Both the position numbers and the translations under genes were made by a program. This document shows, piece by piece, positions 9,121-17,151 of a DNA stretch of 64,000 bases; position 1 is the first letter of the stretch; each line of letters begins with the position of its first letter. The stretch covers positions 1-64,000 of the forward strand of contig CAYPXR010000093.1 in NCBI GenBank assembly GCA_964414585.1. The letters are read 5' to 3'. The notes under the pieces are model-generated. The model searched no databases and was not told where the DNA came from. It saw nothing but the letters and a program-made list of their open reading frames with translations. This DNA comes from DATEMU01 sp964414585. Its GTDB lineage: Bacteria > Planctomycetota > Phycisphaerae > UBA1845 > UTPLA1.

Positions 9121-9498
9121 TCAAACCGGTTGGGGCTCCGCGAACTGACACATGAATTCGCCCAGATTCGTCATGATCTGTTCGACCGGCTGAATTCCCG
9201 CGAGGGCGAGGGCCTCGGCGATCTCGACCGCCGCGCGCATTTGTTGAACTTTCAAGAGCGCCTTGAGCTGGACTTTGGTCAGGATGCCCAGCTCAATGGC
9301 GATCATTCCGAAGGGCCGGTGATTCTTGCGCTGGTGGTCGAGTATCAGATCGATGTCTCCGGACGCGATGAGTCCGTACTTAAAGGCGATCGACCCGATC
9401 GGTTCCGGCGCGCCGCGCAAGAGCGTGCGAAGACGCTCGCCGGCTTCGACGGGCAGGGATGAACGCGTACCGAGAAAATCAATAAAGGCGTCGCGCAT
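9121..9498 (-). CDS. Small protein with type II secretion E N-domain-like repeats
   Basis: A 125-residue cytoplasmic protein with two copies of a helical motif: GSIAFKYGLIASGDIDLIL...Q and GMIAIELGILTKVQLKALL...Q. This pattern recalls the N-terminal domains of GspE/PilB-type ATPases, some of which bind cyclic di-GMP. The protein stands directly upstream of a GGDEF gene in the same apparent operon. A c-di-GMP-binding adaptor is therefore an attractive idea but only inference. ATG 9498 is preferred; the frame could extend 11 codons upstream to 9531. Confidence 0.6.
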   Translation of the reverse strand: MRDAFIDFLGTRSSLPVEAGERLRTLLRGAPEPIGSIAFKYGLIASGDIDLILDHQRKNHRPFGMIAIELGILTKVQLKALLKVQQMRAAVEIAEALALAGIQPVEQIMTNLGEFMCQFAEPQPV

Positions 9499-9747
9499 GT
9501 TCGTGCTCCGAAAGGGATTGGCCCGATTCACATCACAAATCGGATGTTGGCCGGACTCACATCAAGAGCATTTTGGCGCGCGAAGCCGCCTGGACGGCGG
9601 TGAGGGTGGGCCGAATTGCTGAATTCCCACGGACAATCTGCAGAGTACGGATAATTTCGGACCGACCGAATCGGGCAACGGTGACGTCGAATAAGCGGGA
9701 CGAAGCCTCGCTCCGAAAATCCGGATACCGTCACGAATGGGGGCCGG

Positions 9748-10224
9748 CTACGAATTTGCCGGTACGCGAATTTCCTGCGGCCGCGGGGGTCTCGGCGTCG
9801 GAGCGCCGGGCGAATGGGTCGGCATGCGAGCGACGTCCGGCGCGGGTGTGGACAGGTCGGCGGAAGTGGAGCGGCGGACCGGATTTTCGGTCGCCGTTTG
9901 GCCGACGACCACGTTGCCGCTGAAGATGGCGCCGTCGGCGATTTCCAGACGCGTGGTGCGCAAATCGCCCTCGACTTTGGCGGTGGCCATCAAGTGAAGT
10001 TTTTCCGTGACGATCAGGTTACCGCGACACTCTCCTTCGACCTTCACGTTGGACGCCTCGACGTTGGCGGCGACCTTCGCGCCTTCCGCCACGTGCAGGG
10101 TGCCTTTGGATTTGATATGTCCGTCAAACGTGCCGTCGATGCGCACGCCGCGATCAAAGGAAAGCTCTCCCTTGAATCGCGCATCCGCGCCGATGACCGT
10201 GGGAAATTCGCCGTTGTCTGCCAT
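9748..10224 (-). CDS. Bactofilin
   Basis: A 158-residue bactofilin-family protein, a polymer-forming cytoskeletal element involved in cell shape, polarity or stalk formation. The core (residues 8-110) is a series of short beta-helix turns: TVIGADARFKGEL, GVRIDGTFDGHI, GTLHVAEGAKV, NVKVEGECRGNL, AKVEGDL. A Pro/Thr-rich tail follows. A strong GAGGAGG lies upstream of ATG 10224. No peptidase partner is adjacent. Confidence 0.9.
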   Translation of the reverse strand: MADNGEFPTVIGADARFKGELSFDRGVRIDGTFDGHIKSKGTLHVAEGAKVAANVEASNVKVEGECRGNLIVTEKLHLMATAKVEGDLRTTRLEIADGAIFSGNVVVGQTATENPVRRSTSADLSTPAPDVARMPTHSPGAPTPRPPRPQEIRVPANS

Positions 10225-10528
10225 GTGAGAAACCTCCTCGCGCCGTTAGCGGCGCTGCAATAATCAATCGAACAATTGCTTGTGAATCCCTCCGTGGAAG
10301 AGAGGTAGTATATCGAAGGGCCGGGCGACCACAAAGGGACAAACGGAAAACCGACCTCGATGTCTCGGCACGAAGCAACGCTGGGTACGTTCATGGGACG
10401 AACTTTGTTCGAGATCATGCTGCTCCAGGAATGGAAATCTGTGAGTTGTTCGACGCCGCGCGGTTAACGCCTTCGCTTGGCACGGCTTAGGGGCCGCTCA
10501 GCACGATGTCGCTGATGAATTGACAGGC
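10225..10528. other. Intergenic region between bactofilin and PrcB-like gene
   Basis: About 300 bp. The bactofilin Shine-Dalgarno lies at its left edge. I see no convincing promoter pair, RNA or terminator; short open frames here have no family support. Confidence 0.35.
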
Positions 10529-11047
10529 CTACCATTTGTCCGGCGGCGTGCTTTGCTCCCAGGATCGAGTCCGTTGGGGCGGTTCCACCGCGAAATCCGC
10601 AACGTTGAGATCACAACGGGGCACGACGGCGATGCAAAAGGGTGCTGCCATGGCAATCGGGACGCCCGGCGGGGGGGCGGTCACCGTCACTTCGACCCGC
10701 AGCCTTCCGCCTTCGCGCCAGACGCGCGTGACATCCACGGAATATCGATCGGAAGTGACCCGACCGAGCGTGACGATCAGCAACATCTCATCGGCGAAAT
10801 TGACCGATACGTCCGCCAGGGGGATTCGAGCGAGCATTGCCGGATCGCGGACGACGACCTGCATGGCGCGTGTCTCATGGGAATGCGTTCCGGCGATGCG
10901 CCGCAGGATCGGCAGCTCCTCCCCATCGGCCGGAAGGGGATGAAAATTTCGCGCGGGCTCATGGCATCCGCCGGCGCCGATCGCGCAGAGCGACGTCACC
11001 AATAGCGCGATCAATCGGGTTTGAAATTGAAAGCTCCGAAGCGGCAT
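10529..11047 (-). CDS. PrcB-C-like lipoprotein
   Basis: A 172-residue predicted lipoprotein with a hydrophobic N-terminus and lipobox AGGC at about residues 25-28. The mature part resembles the PrcB C-terminal domain: LIVTLGRVTSDRYSVDV, then a strand-rich LRVEVTVTAPPPG and a segment ending AAPFCIAVVPR. In this family the motif is a Gly-rich turn followed by ...SVxV and a Pro-containing C-terminal strand. PrcB itself is a regulatory subunit of a spirochaete protease complex; whether a protease partner exists here is unknown. Confidence 0.7.
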   Translation of the reverse strand: MPLRSFQFQTRLIALLVTSLCAIGAGGCHEPARNFHPLPADGEELPILRRIAGTHSHETRAMQVVVRDPAMLARIPLADVSVNFADEMLLIVTLGRVTSDRYSVDVTRVWREGGRLRVEVTVTAPPPGVPIAMAAPFCIAVVPRCDLNVADFAVEPPQRTRSWEQSTPPDKW

Positions 11048-11142
11048 GGACCCATTATGGAGCGGAGCATGGGTCCGAGGAAGCGCCGTCCCGACATCCT
11101 TGGTCGATTGCCTTTAACCCCTGCAGGCATTACGATTTTGTA

Positions 11143-11715
11143 GTGAAAAGCCGGCTTTTGAACTTATTGCTCGTGGGCTTGGTGCCGGTGGCGGCGACGC
11201 GCGGCAGATTGCTGGATCCCCCCAAACATTCGTCCAGATCCGACAAGTCCACCCGCCAGACCAAGACTGCGTCCAGCGCGCCGGATTCGTTTCAAGGGAC
11301 GTCCGAGCTTCAGCGGCGATTTCGATCGGCCATCTCCGCAAGAGAGTTGGACCGTGCGGCCGGGGTGCTGGCCGCGGCGAAGACCGCGCTGAACGCACAA
11401 AGAATCGGCGCATCCAGCGACGAGGCCGTGCGCTGGCGGCTATTGGAGTCTGAATTGGAACTCGCCAACGGTCGGCCCACCAAGGCCGGTTTGGCGGCGA
11501 TGGAGGTCGTCGTCCTAAGACCCACGAGCGAATGGGCCGGCGAAGGACTCTATTGGGCGGCCCGCGCCTACGAGAACTTGAACCGACCGGCGAAAGCGGC
11601 GGATCTCTATCGCGAATGCCTGGAGCGCAAAAAGCTTCCCGCTTCGATTCGCAAGGCCGCCGAGGAGCGGCAGGCGGCTCTGAACCCAAAGGCATCGCCG
11701 CGAGGGCGTCGATGA
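11143..11715 (+). CDS. Secreted TPR-like protein
   Basis: A 190-residue protein. Translation from GTG 11143 gives a basic start and hydrophobic signal-like segment (KSRLLNLLLVGLVPVAA), then a Ser/Thr/Lys-rich linker and two to three TPR-like helix pairs ending with YWAARAYENLNRPAKAADLYRECL. The frame is open further upstream to 10837, but the signal argues for the GTG. The stop overlaps the miaB start as ATGA, so the two are translationally coupled. Confidence 0.68.
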   Translation: MKSRLLNLLLVGLVPVAATRGRLLDPPKHSSRSDKSTRQTKTASSAPDSFQGTSELQRRFRSAISARELDRAAGVLAAAKTALNAQRIGASSDEAVRWRLLESELELANGRPTKAGLAAMEVVVLRPTSEWAGEGLYWAARAYENLNRPAKAADLYRECLERKKLPASIRKAAEERQAALNPKASPRGRR

Positions 11716-13238
11716 AAACCGTTTATCTCGAAACCATGGGCTGCCAGATGAACGCCTTGGACAGCGAGCTGGTCCTCGGCGAATTGCTGGCCGGGGGGTT
11801 TCGTCCGACCGACGATGCCATCGGCGCGTCACTCGTCGTCCTCAACACCTGCTCGGTGCGTCAGCACGCCGAAGACAAGGTTTATTCCCGCCTGGGCCAG
11901 CTCAAGCGGTCTCAGCGGAACAATCCGGATCAAATCGTCGCGGTCATCGGCTGCATGGCGGAGCGCGACGGCGACGGGCTCGTCGAAAAAATGCCCCATG
12001 TGGACATTCTGTGCGGTCCGAGCGAGTTGCATCGTCTCTCGGGGCTCATCGATGACGTCCGTACGAACCGAACTCGGGCCGTGGCCCTCTCCGGTCGTCT
12101 TCGGGATCATTCGACGCCGGTGGTTCAGACGGCGGCGCACGACGATCTCGAATCCCTCGATAGCGGGCGAGCCTTCGGCCTTTCCTCGCACGCCGCGACG
12201 CCGCGCGTCTTCGGACACCATCAGGTCTATGTGCGGATCACGCGGGGCTGCAACAAGTATTGTACGTTTTGCGTGGTACCCTACACGCGCGGGCCGGAGG
12301 TCCATCGCCCGGCCGATCAAATTGTCGACGAAGTCCGCCGTCTGGCCGACGCCGGCGTTATGGAAGTGACGCTGCTTGGCCAGACCGTGAATCACTATGA
12401 ATACCACCCCGAAGGCGGCGGCCCTGCGACGAGCTTCGCGGAGTTGCTTCGGCGCGTTCACGACGAGGTCCCGCATCTTCCGCGGCTTCGGTTCGTGACA
12501 AGTTTTCCGCGCGATTTCACCGACGAGGCGCTGGAGGTCATGGCCGCCAGCCCGCGGATCTGCCGGTATCTGCACATCCCGGCCCAGAGCGGGAGCAACG
12601 CCGTGCTCAAACGGATGAACCGCGGATACACCGTCGAGGAATACCGCGCACTACTGGATCGCGCGCGGGCATTGATGCCCGATCTTTCGATCGCCGGCGA
12701 CATGATCGTCGGCTTCTGCGGCGAGACCGAGGAGGACTTTCAGGCAAGTGTCGAACTGTTGCGTGACGCGCGCTACAAGAGTTGCTACATCTTCAAGTAT
12801 TCGCCCCGGCCCGGAACGACGGCGGAGACGCGCCTGGCCGACGACATTCCGGACGAGATCAAGCGCCGCCGGAATAACGATCTGCTGGCCGTGCAGGCGG
12901 AAATCAGCCTGGCGCATCACCGGTCACTGCTGGAGCAATCCGTTGAAGTGCTGGTTGAAGGCTTCAGTAAGCGAGCACTCAAGTCGCAGGAGTCCGAGCA
13001 GTCTCGCGGTGAGGAGATTGATCGGTCCGCCAGGGTGCGGGGACAATTGGTCGGTCGAACCAGCGGCGATCAAATCGTCGTATTCGATGGCGACGCGGAT
13101 TTCATCGGCCGGTTGGTGACGGTCCGGGTCGTCGCGGCGACCCCCTATACGCTTCAGGGCGTGTTGGTCGAGGCGCCCAAGTTTTCGAGCCACGCACAAT
13201 TGAGGGAAATGCCTTTGACCGTCCTGCCAACCTGTTGA
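11712..13238 (+). CDS. miaB: tRNA-2-methylthio-N6-isopentenyladenosine synthase MiaB
   Basis: A 508-residue radical-SAM methylthiotransferase that adds the 2-methylthio group to i6A37 of tRNAs reading UNN codons. The N-terminal UPF0004 domain carries three cluster cysteines: C11 (GCQMN), C47 (NTCSVR) and C81 (GCMAE). The radical SAM cluster is C180-x3-C184-x2-C187 (GCNKYCTFC). A TRAM domain closes the protein, with a somewhat long, charged insert near residues 425-440. The ATG at 11712 overlaps the preceding stop by 4 nt; the open frame extends further upstream but lacks homology there. Confidence 0.97.
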   Translation: MKTVYLETMGCQMNALDSELVLGELLAGGFRPTDDAIGASLVVLNTCSVRQHAEDKVYSRLGQLKRSQRNNPDQIVAVIGCMAERDGDGLVEKMPHVDILCGPSELHRLSGLIDDVRTNRTRAVALSGRLRDHSTPVVQTAAHDDLESLDSGRAFGLSSHAATPRVFGHHQVYVRITRGCNKYCTFCVVPYTRGPEVHRPADQIVDEVRRLADAGVMEVTLLGQTVNHYEYHPEGGGPATSFAELLRRVHDEVPHLPRLRFVTSFPRDFTDEALEVMAASPRICRYLHIPAQSGSNAVLKRMNRGYTVEEYRALLDRARALMPDLSIAGDMIVGFCGETEEDFQASVELLRDARYKSCYIFKYSPRPGTTAETRLADDIPDEIKRRRNNDLLAVQAEISLAHHRSLLEQSVEVLVEGFSKRALKSQESEQSRGEEIDRSARVRGQLVGRTSGDQIVVFDGDADFIGRLVTVRVVAATPYTLQGVLVEAPKFSSHAQLREMPLTVLPTC

Positions 13239-13292
13239 GCCCCTATCATTATTGACGGGCGAAAGGCCGATTAATGGCCATGGGTGTCATTC

Positions 13293-14414
13293 ATGAGTGA
13301 AGCTGCAAAGACCAGAAAAATCGAACAACTTCTCGGGGCGATGAAGACCCACGGTGCGTCCGACCTTCATTTGAAAGCCGGGTCGCCGCCAAGCTATCGG
13401 GTCGGGGGGAATCTGCGAACCGTCAACGCGCCCGCCATGTCCGGCGAAGAGATCGAACGTTGTTTAACACCGATTATCCCGCCGGCTCGACGGGCCGAGT
13501 ATGAAGCCAAGGGCGATCTGGACTTTGCCGCCGAGCTGCCCGACGGCGATCGTTTTCGGGTCAATATCTTCCGGGCCGGCGGAAAGATGAACTCCGCCAT
13601 TCGTCGGCTCAATTCGGTCATTCCCACCTTTGAAGAATTGCACCTGCCGCCGATCTATCGAAAAATCGCCGACGCGACGAACGAAGGGTTGATTCTCGTC
13701 TCCGGCGTCACCGGTTCGGGTAAGAGCACGACGCTGGCCGCATTTATCGAACACATTAACCTGAATTCTCACGACAACATCGTTACCATCGAAGACCCGG
13801 TCGAATTCTGTTTCAAGTCCAAGAAGTCGATCATCTCCCAGCGGGAAATCGGTATTGACATTCCCGACTACGGCGAGGGCCTCAAGTACGTCGTTCGCCA
13901 GGACCCGGATACGATCTTCATCGGCGAGATGCGCGACAGGTTCACGATGACCGCCGCGCTTCAGGCGGCCGAGACCGGCCACCTTGTTTTCGGCAGCCTG
14001 CACAGCGCCGATGCCGCGCAGAGCTTTGCGCGCATTCTCGAATTCTTTCCGCGAGAAGAACACGGATTCGTCCGGGGGGCGCTGGCCAGCAGTCTTCGGG
14101 CAATTTGCTCGCAGCGCCTGCTGCCGGGCGCGAAAGAAGAGGTGCCGCTGGTCCCGGCGACCGAAATTCTCATCAATAGCCCGACCTGCAAGGAACTGAT
14201 CCGCAAGGAACAGGACGAGGGCATTTCCACTCTGATCGCCTCCAGCGAAAAAGAGGGGATGCACGACTTTACATCCTCACTGGCCAGGCTCGTCGAGGAG
14301 GATTTCGTCTTCATGGACATCGCGCTTCAGTTCGCCCCCAACGCCGAAGGCCTGGCCAGCCGGCTTCGCGGCATCTCGACGCAATCCCGCACCATGGTCC
14401 AGCGGGTCAGGTAA
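13293..14414 (+). CDS. pilT: PilT-family type IV pilus retraction ATPase
   Basis: A 373-residue hexameric secretion ATPase of the PilT/PilU group. The N-terminal PAS-like domain begins near GASDLHLKAG. Walker A is GVTGSGKST (Lys near 144), the Asp box is around EDPVEF, Walker B is DPDTIFIGEMRD, and the His box is GHLVFGSLHSADA. The C-terminus diverges from canonical PilT: the usual AIRNLIREG is replaced by SPTCKELIRKEQ. A PilU-like or planctomycete-specific variant is possible. ATG 13293 is preferred over GTG 13284. A second PilT is cut by the right edge of the window at 63664. Confidence 0.88.
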   Translation: MSEAAKTRKIEQLLGAMKTHGASDLHLKAGSPPSYRVGGNLRTVNAPAMSGEEIERCLTPIIPPARRAEYEAKGDLDFAAELPDGDRFRVNIFRAGGKMNSAIRRLNSVIPTFEELHLPPIYRKIADATNEGLILVSGVTGSGKSTTLAAFIEHINLNSHDNIVTIEDPVEFCFKSKKSIISQREIGIDIPDYGEGLKYVVRQDPDTIFIGEMRDRFTMTAALQAAETGHLVFGSLHSADAAQSFARILEFFPREEHGFVRGALASSLRAICSQRLLPGAKEEVPLVPATEILINSPTCKELIRKEQDEGISTLIASSEKEGMHDFTSSLARLVEEDFVFMDIALQFAPNAEGLASRLRGISTQSRTMVQRVR

Positions 14415-14424
14415 CATCGCCTTC

Positions 14425-17145
14425 ATGAAGCTTTCGTCTGTCACGCCGTCGGACCCTCGGAGATGGGCGGTCCCCGCGTGCGTGGCCTTCGTCTTGTGGG
14501 GTTGCACCATTCTGTTGTGCGACGTTTCCGGCGCGAAGCCGGGCGAACGTTGGCCATCCTGGGTCGATCGCATTTTGGCCGTTCCGGTCGAAATGACGGA
14601 CATTTCCGACCTGCGCTATTACGCCCTGCCGGTGGGGTGGGCGATACTGCTGGCCATCTGCGCATGGCAAAGGCAAGGCGTTGGCCTGGCGCCGACGCGG
14701 TCATTTCGCCAATGGTGGTTTGAAGGGTTGGCGGCGGCGACCGTGTGCTGGGCCTGCGCCTCGGCGTGGAGAAACGAGTCATGGATGCCTTCGAGGGGTT
14801 GGATCTTTGGGTTGTTCTGTGGCGTCGGATGGGCCGCGACACTGGGCCGGTGGTGTTCGCCACGGCAGGCTTTACGAGCCGTGGTGGTCGGTTCGGTGAT
14901 CGCCGCCCTCGCTTCGCTTTTGTCCATGGCGCATCGCCAGTTCCTCGGTGAACGATTTTTTCAATTGCCGGTGGGACCGGTGACGCTGACGGCTTCGCTC
15001 GGCGCGTTGTGGGCCTCCATCGCCACCGTCTGGCTGGCCGGCGCGCTGGCGCAGAAAGGGTCCACGCCCTCCCTGCCAAACCGAGGAAAAAAAACACCGT
15101 CGACCAAGGCGAACGCTCCAGCTCCTCAAGAACTCGCTTCGTCATCGCCCGTTGCGTTTTTGTGGGGCATCTTCGTGGCGATCCTTTCGATCGTCATGCT
15201 GGCGGCCGCGGGCCGTCGAGGCGCGACGCTCGGCCTCCTGGCGGCATGGGCCGTCGTGGGCGGTTTTGTGGGATGGAATCGATTTCGTTCAAAGGGCATG
15301 CGGGCGCTGCTGATCGCCGGTGCATTGGTCGTTTTGAGCGCAGCCGGTTGGTACGTCAGGGGTCAGGCGCAAAGTACCGTCGAGACGACGAGTCTCCCGC
15401 TGAAGGTTCGGTCCATTTATTGGGAGACGATGCTGCAACGAATTCCCGATTCGCCCGTCTGGGGTTTCGGTCCGGATCAGTTCGTCATGAAGGCGACGAC
15501 GGCGCTCGCCCACCGCCGTGCGGAAGAGCCGAGGGTTTTGCACGGAATCGTCGACTTCGACGGCCACAACGAATGGCTCCAGGAGACCTTCGAGTTGGGC
15601 ATTCCGGGCGCCTTGTTGTACATGTCCCTTCCGCTGGGGGCCTTGATTGTGGCGTGGCGGCGATGGCGTCATGCGGAGGGCGCCCGGCGCGTGTGGTTGC
15701 TCGCCCTGATGGCGGGACTGGTGGAACTTTGCGTGTCCGAACTCAGCAGCATCAACCTGCGTCATCCGATTCTCCAGGGATGGTATTGGACGCTGTTGGG
15801 ATTGACGGTGGCGCTGGGACGGCACGATGGCGCTGACGCCGTCGCCCGTGAAGGATGGACTCCACGAATGGGCACAGGGCGAATCGCCCGACGGACCCTT
15901 TGCGGCGTGGCGTCGCTGTTGCTCCTGGCCGTGGTGGGAATGGATCTCCGCGCGGCGCTTCATCATGCCAGGGGCCGCGCGCTGCTGACTCACGACGACG
16001 CCCAGGCCACGAGCGAACTTGAAAAGGCCACGGGCCGCTTCGGAGTGTCGCGATGGCTGTCCACGCGAAACTATCTTGGAAATTCGATTTCGAGCCGCCT
16101 GCGCGCCGAATTCAACGCGGACGCAAACGGATCGGCCTCAAGCAGACCGGCATCGTCCATGACGGAATCGGATGCGCTGCGCCGCCGCGCGCTCGAAGTC
16201 TGGGGCGAACTCTACCGGGCATGCCCCGGTTACCTGGATAACGGCTTTCGTTTTGCCGAAGCGCAGGTGATGGCCGGAGATCGCGCGAACGCCAGGAATA
16301 CATTGCAAAAATGCCTGAAAGAATTGGACCCCTACGATCGAAACACCAACGTCCTCCTGATTCAGATCGGTGAACTCGATTCTGCGTCGAAGCTGGAGTG
16401 TGTTCGCCGGGCGCTTCGCCAGGAGATGTGGGAGCCGGTGTTGCTTTCGACGGCGACGGACGCCTTGCGGGACCCCGAGGTGGCCGCGATGTGGCCGCGG
16501 CGCGTGGAGCAGGCGCTGAGTGATGTGGCACGGACCACTGAAACGGACTGGCAAGACCCGTTGGCGCCGGAAACGCTGCGCATCGAAGCCCTTCGATTGC
16601 TCGGTGTGGGCGATCGCGCGGGGGCCGACCGCGTCGAGCGGGCAGCGGCCTTGGCCTACGATCGGCTCGCGCGGAGCCACTCCACCGTCCGCCGAAAATG
16701 GCCCGCCGAGGCGGACGCCTGGTTCTGGTCGGCGAAGCTCCTTTTCGATCTTGATCCGGCAAGATATCAGGAAATTTTCTCTCGAATCGAAAAAGCGGAA
16801 TTCTTTGTCGCCGACGGACTGCCGACCAGCGCGGTTCCTGATGCGAAACCGATGGCGGAACTCGTCGGTGGACGGGTGATCCCGATGGAGTTTCCCGAAA
16901 AGCTCTCGCCGCTTTGGCGATTCTCGGCCATGATGCACATGGCCATGAAAAAGGAAGAAGGCCAGATCAGCCTGCGGGTCACCTGGAGTCTCCCGGAGGA
17001 CCAACGATCGTCGAATCAGTCCTTCGCCGAGCTGGGAAGACTGGCGATGGAGCTGGTGCAGGTATATCAACTACTACCTGAATCGAGCCGGCCCCCGAGC
17101 TATCCGGAACTAATCAGACTGGCGAATCAATTCGCCCCACGCTAG
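14425..17145 (+). CDS. O-antigen ligase/polymerase-family membrane protein (copy 1)
   Basis: A 906-residue protein. Residues 1-470 have about ten to twelve hydrophobic segments. They include the Wzy_C/O-antigen-ligase signature: RSIYWETML, SPVWGFGPDQFV and GHNEWLQETFELGIPG, the large-loop motif with conserved His and Glu. Residues 500-900 form a soluble alpha-helical TPR-like region. Family members join polysaccharide units to lipid or protein acceptors in the periplasm. The gene starts 10 nt after pilT and is followed 6 nt later by a full-length paralogue; the same operon ends with an esterase. Export or attachment of surface polysaccharide, perhaps pilin glycosylation because of pilT, is inference. 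Confidence 0.83.
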   Translation: MKLSSVTPSDPRRWAVPACVAFVLWGCTILLCDVSGAKPGERWPSWVDRILAVPVEMTDISDLRYYALPVGWAILLAICAWQRQGVGLAPTRSFRQWWFEGLAAATVCWACASAWRNESWMPSRGWIFGLFCGVGWAATLGRWCSPRQALRAVVVGSVIAALASLLSMAHRQFLGERFFQLPVGPVTLTASLGALWASIATVWLAGALAQKGSTPSLPNRGKKTPSTKANAPAPQELASSSPVAFLWGIFVAILSIVMLAAAGRRGATLGLLAAWAVVGGFVGWNRFRSKGMRALLIAGALVVLSAAGWYVRGQAQSTVETTSLPLKVRSIYWETMLQRIPDSPVWGFGPDQFVMKATTALAHRRAEEPRVLHGIVDFDGHNEWLQETFELGIPGALLYMSLPLGALIVAWRRWRHAEGARRVWLLALMAGLVELCVSELSSINLRHPILQGWYWTLLGLTVALGRHDGADAVAREGWTPRMGTGRIARRTLCGVASLLLLAVVGMDLRAALHHARGRALLTHDDAQATSELEKATGRFGVSRWLSTRNYLGNSISSRLRAEFNADANGSASSRPASSMTESDALRRRALEVWGELYRACPGYLDNGFRFAEAQVMAGDRANARNTLQKCLKELDPYDRNTNVLLIQIGELDSASKLECVRRALRQEMWEPVLLSTATDALRDPEVAAMWPRRVEQALSDVARTTETDWQDPLAPETLRIEALRLLGVGDRAGADRVERAAALAYDRLARSHSTVRRKWPAEADAWFWSAKLLFDLDPARYQEIFSRIEKAEFFVADGLPTSAVPDAKPMAELVGGRVIPMEFPEKLSPLWRFSAMMHMAMKKEEGQISLRVTWSLPEDQRSSNQSFAELGRLAMELVQVYQLLPESSRPPSYPELIRLANQFAPR

Positions 17146-17151
17146 AGGCTG

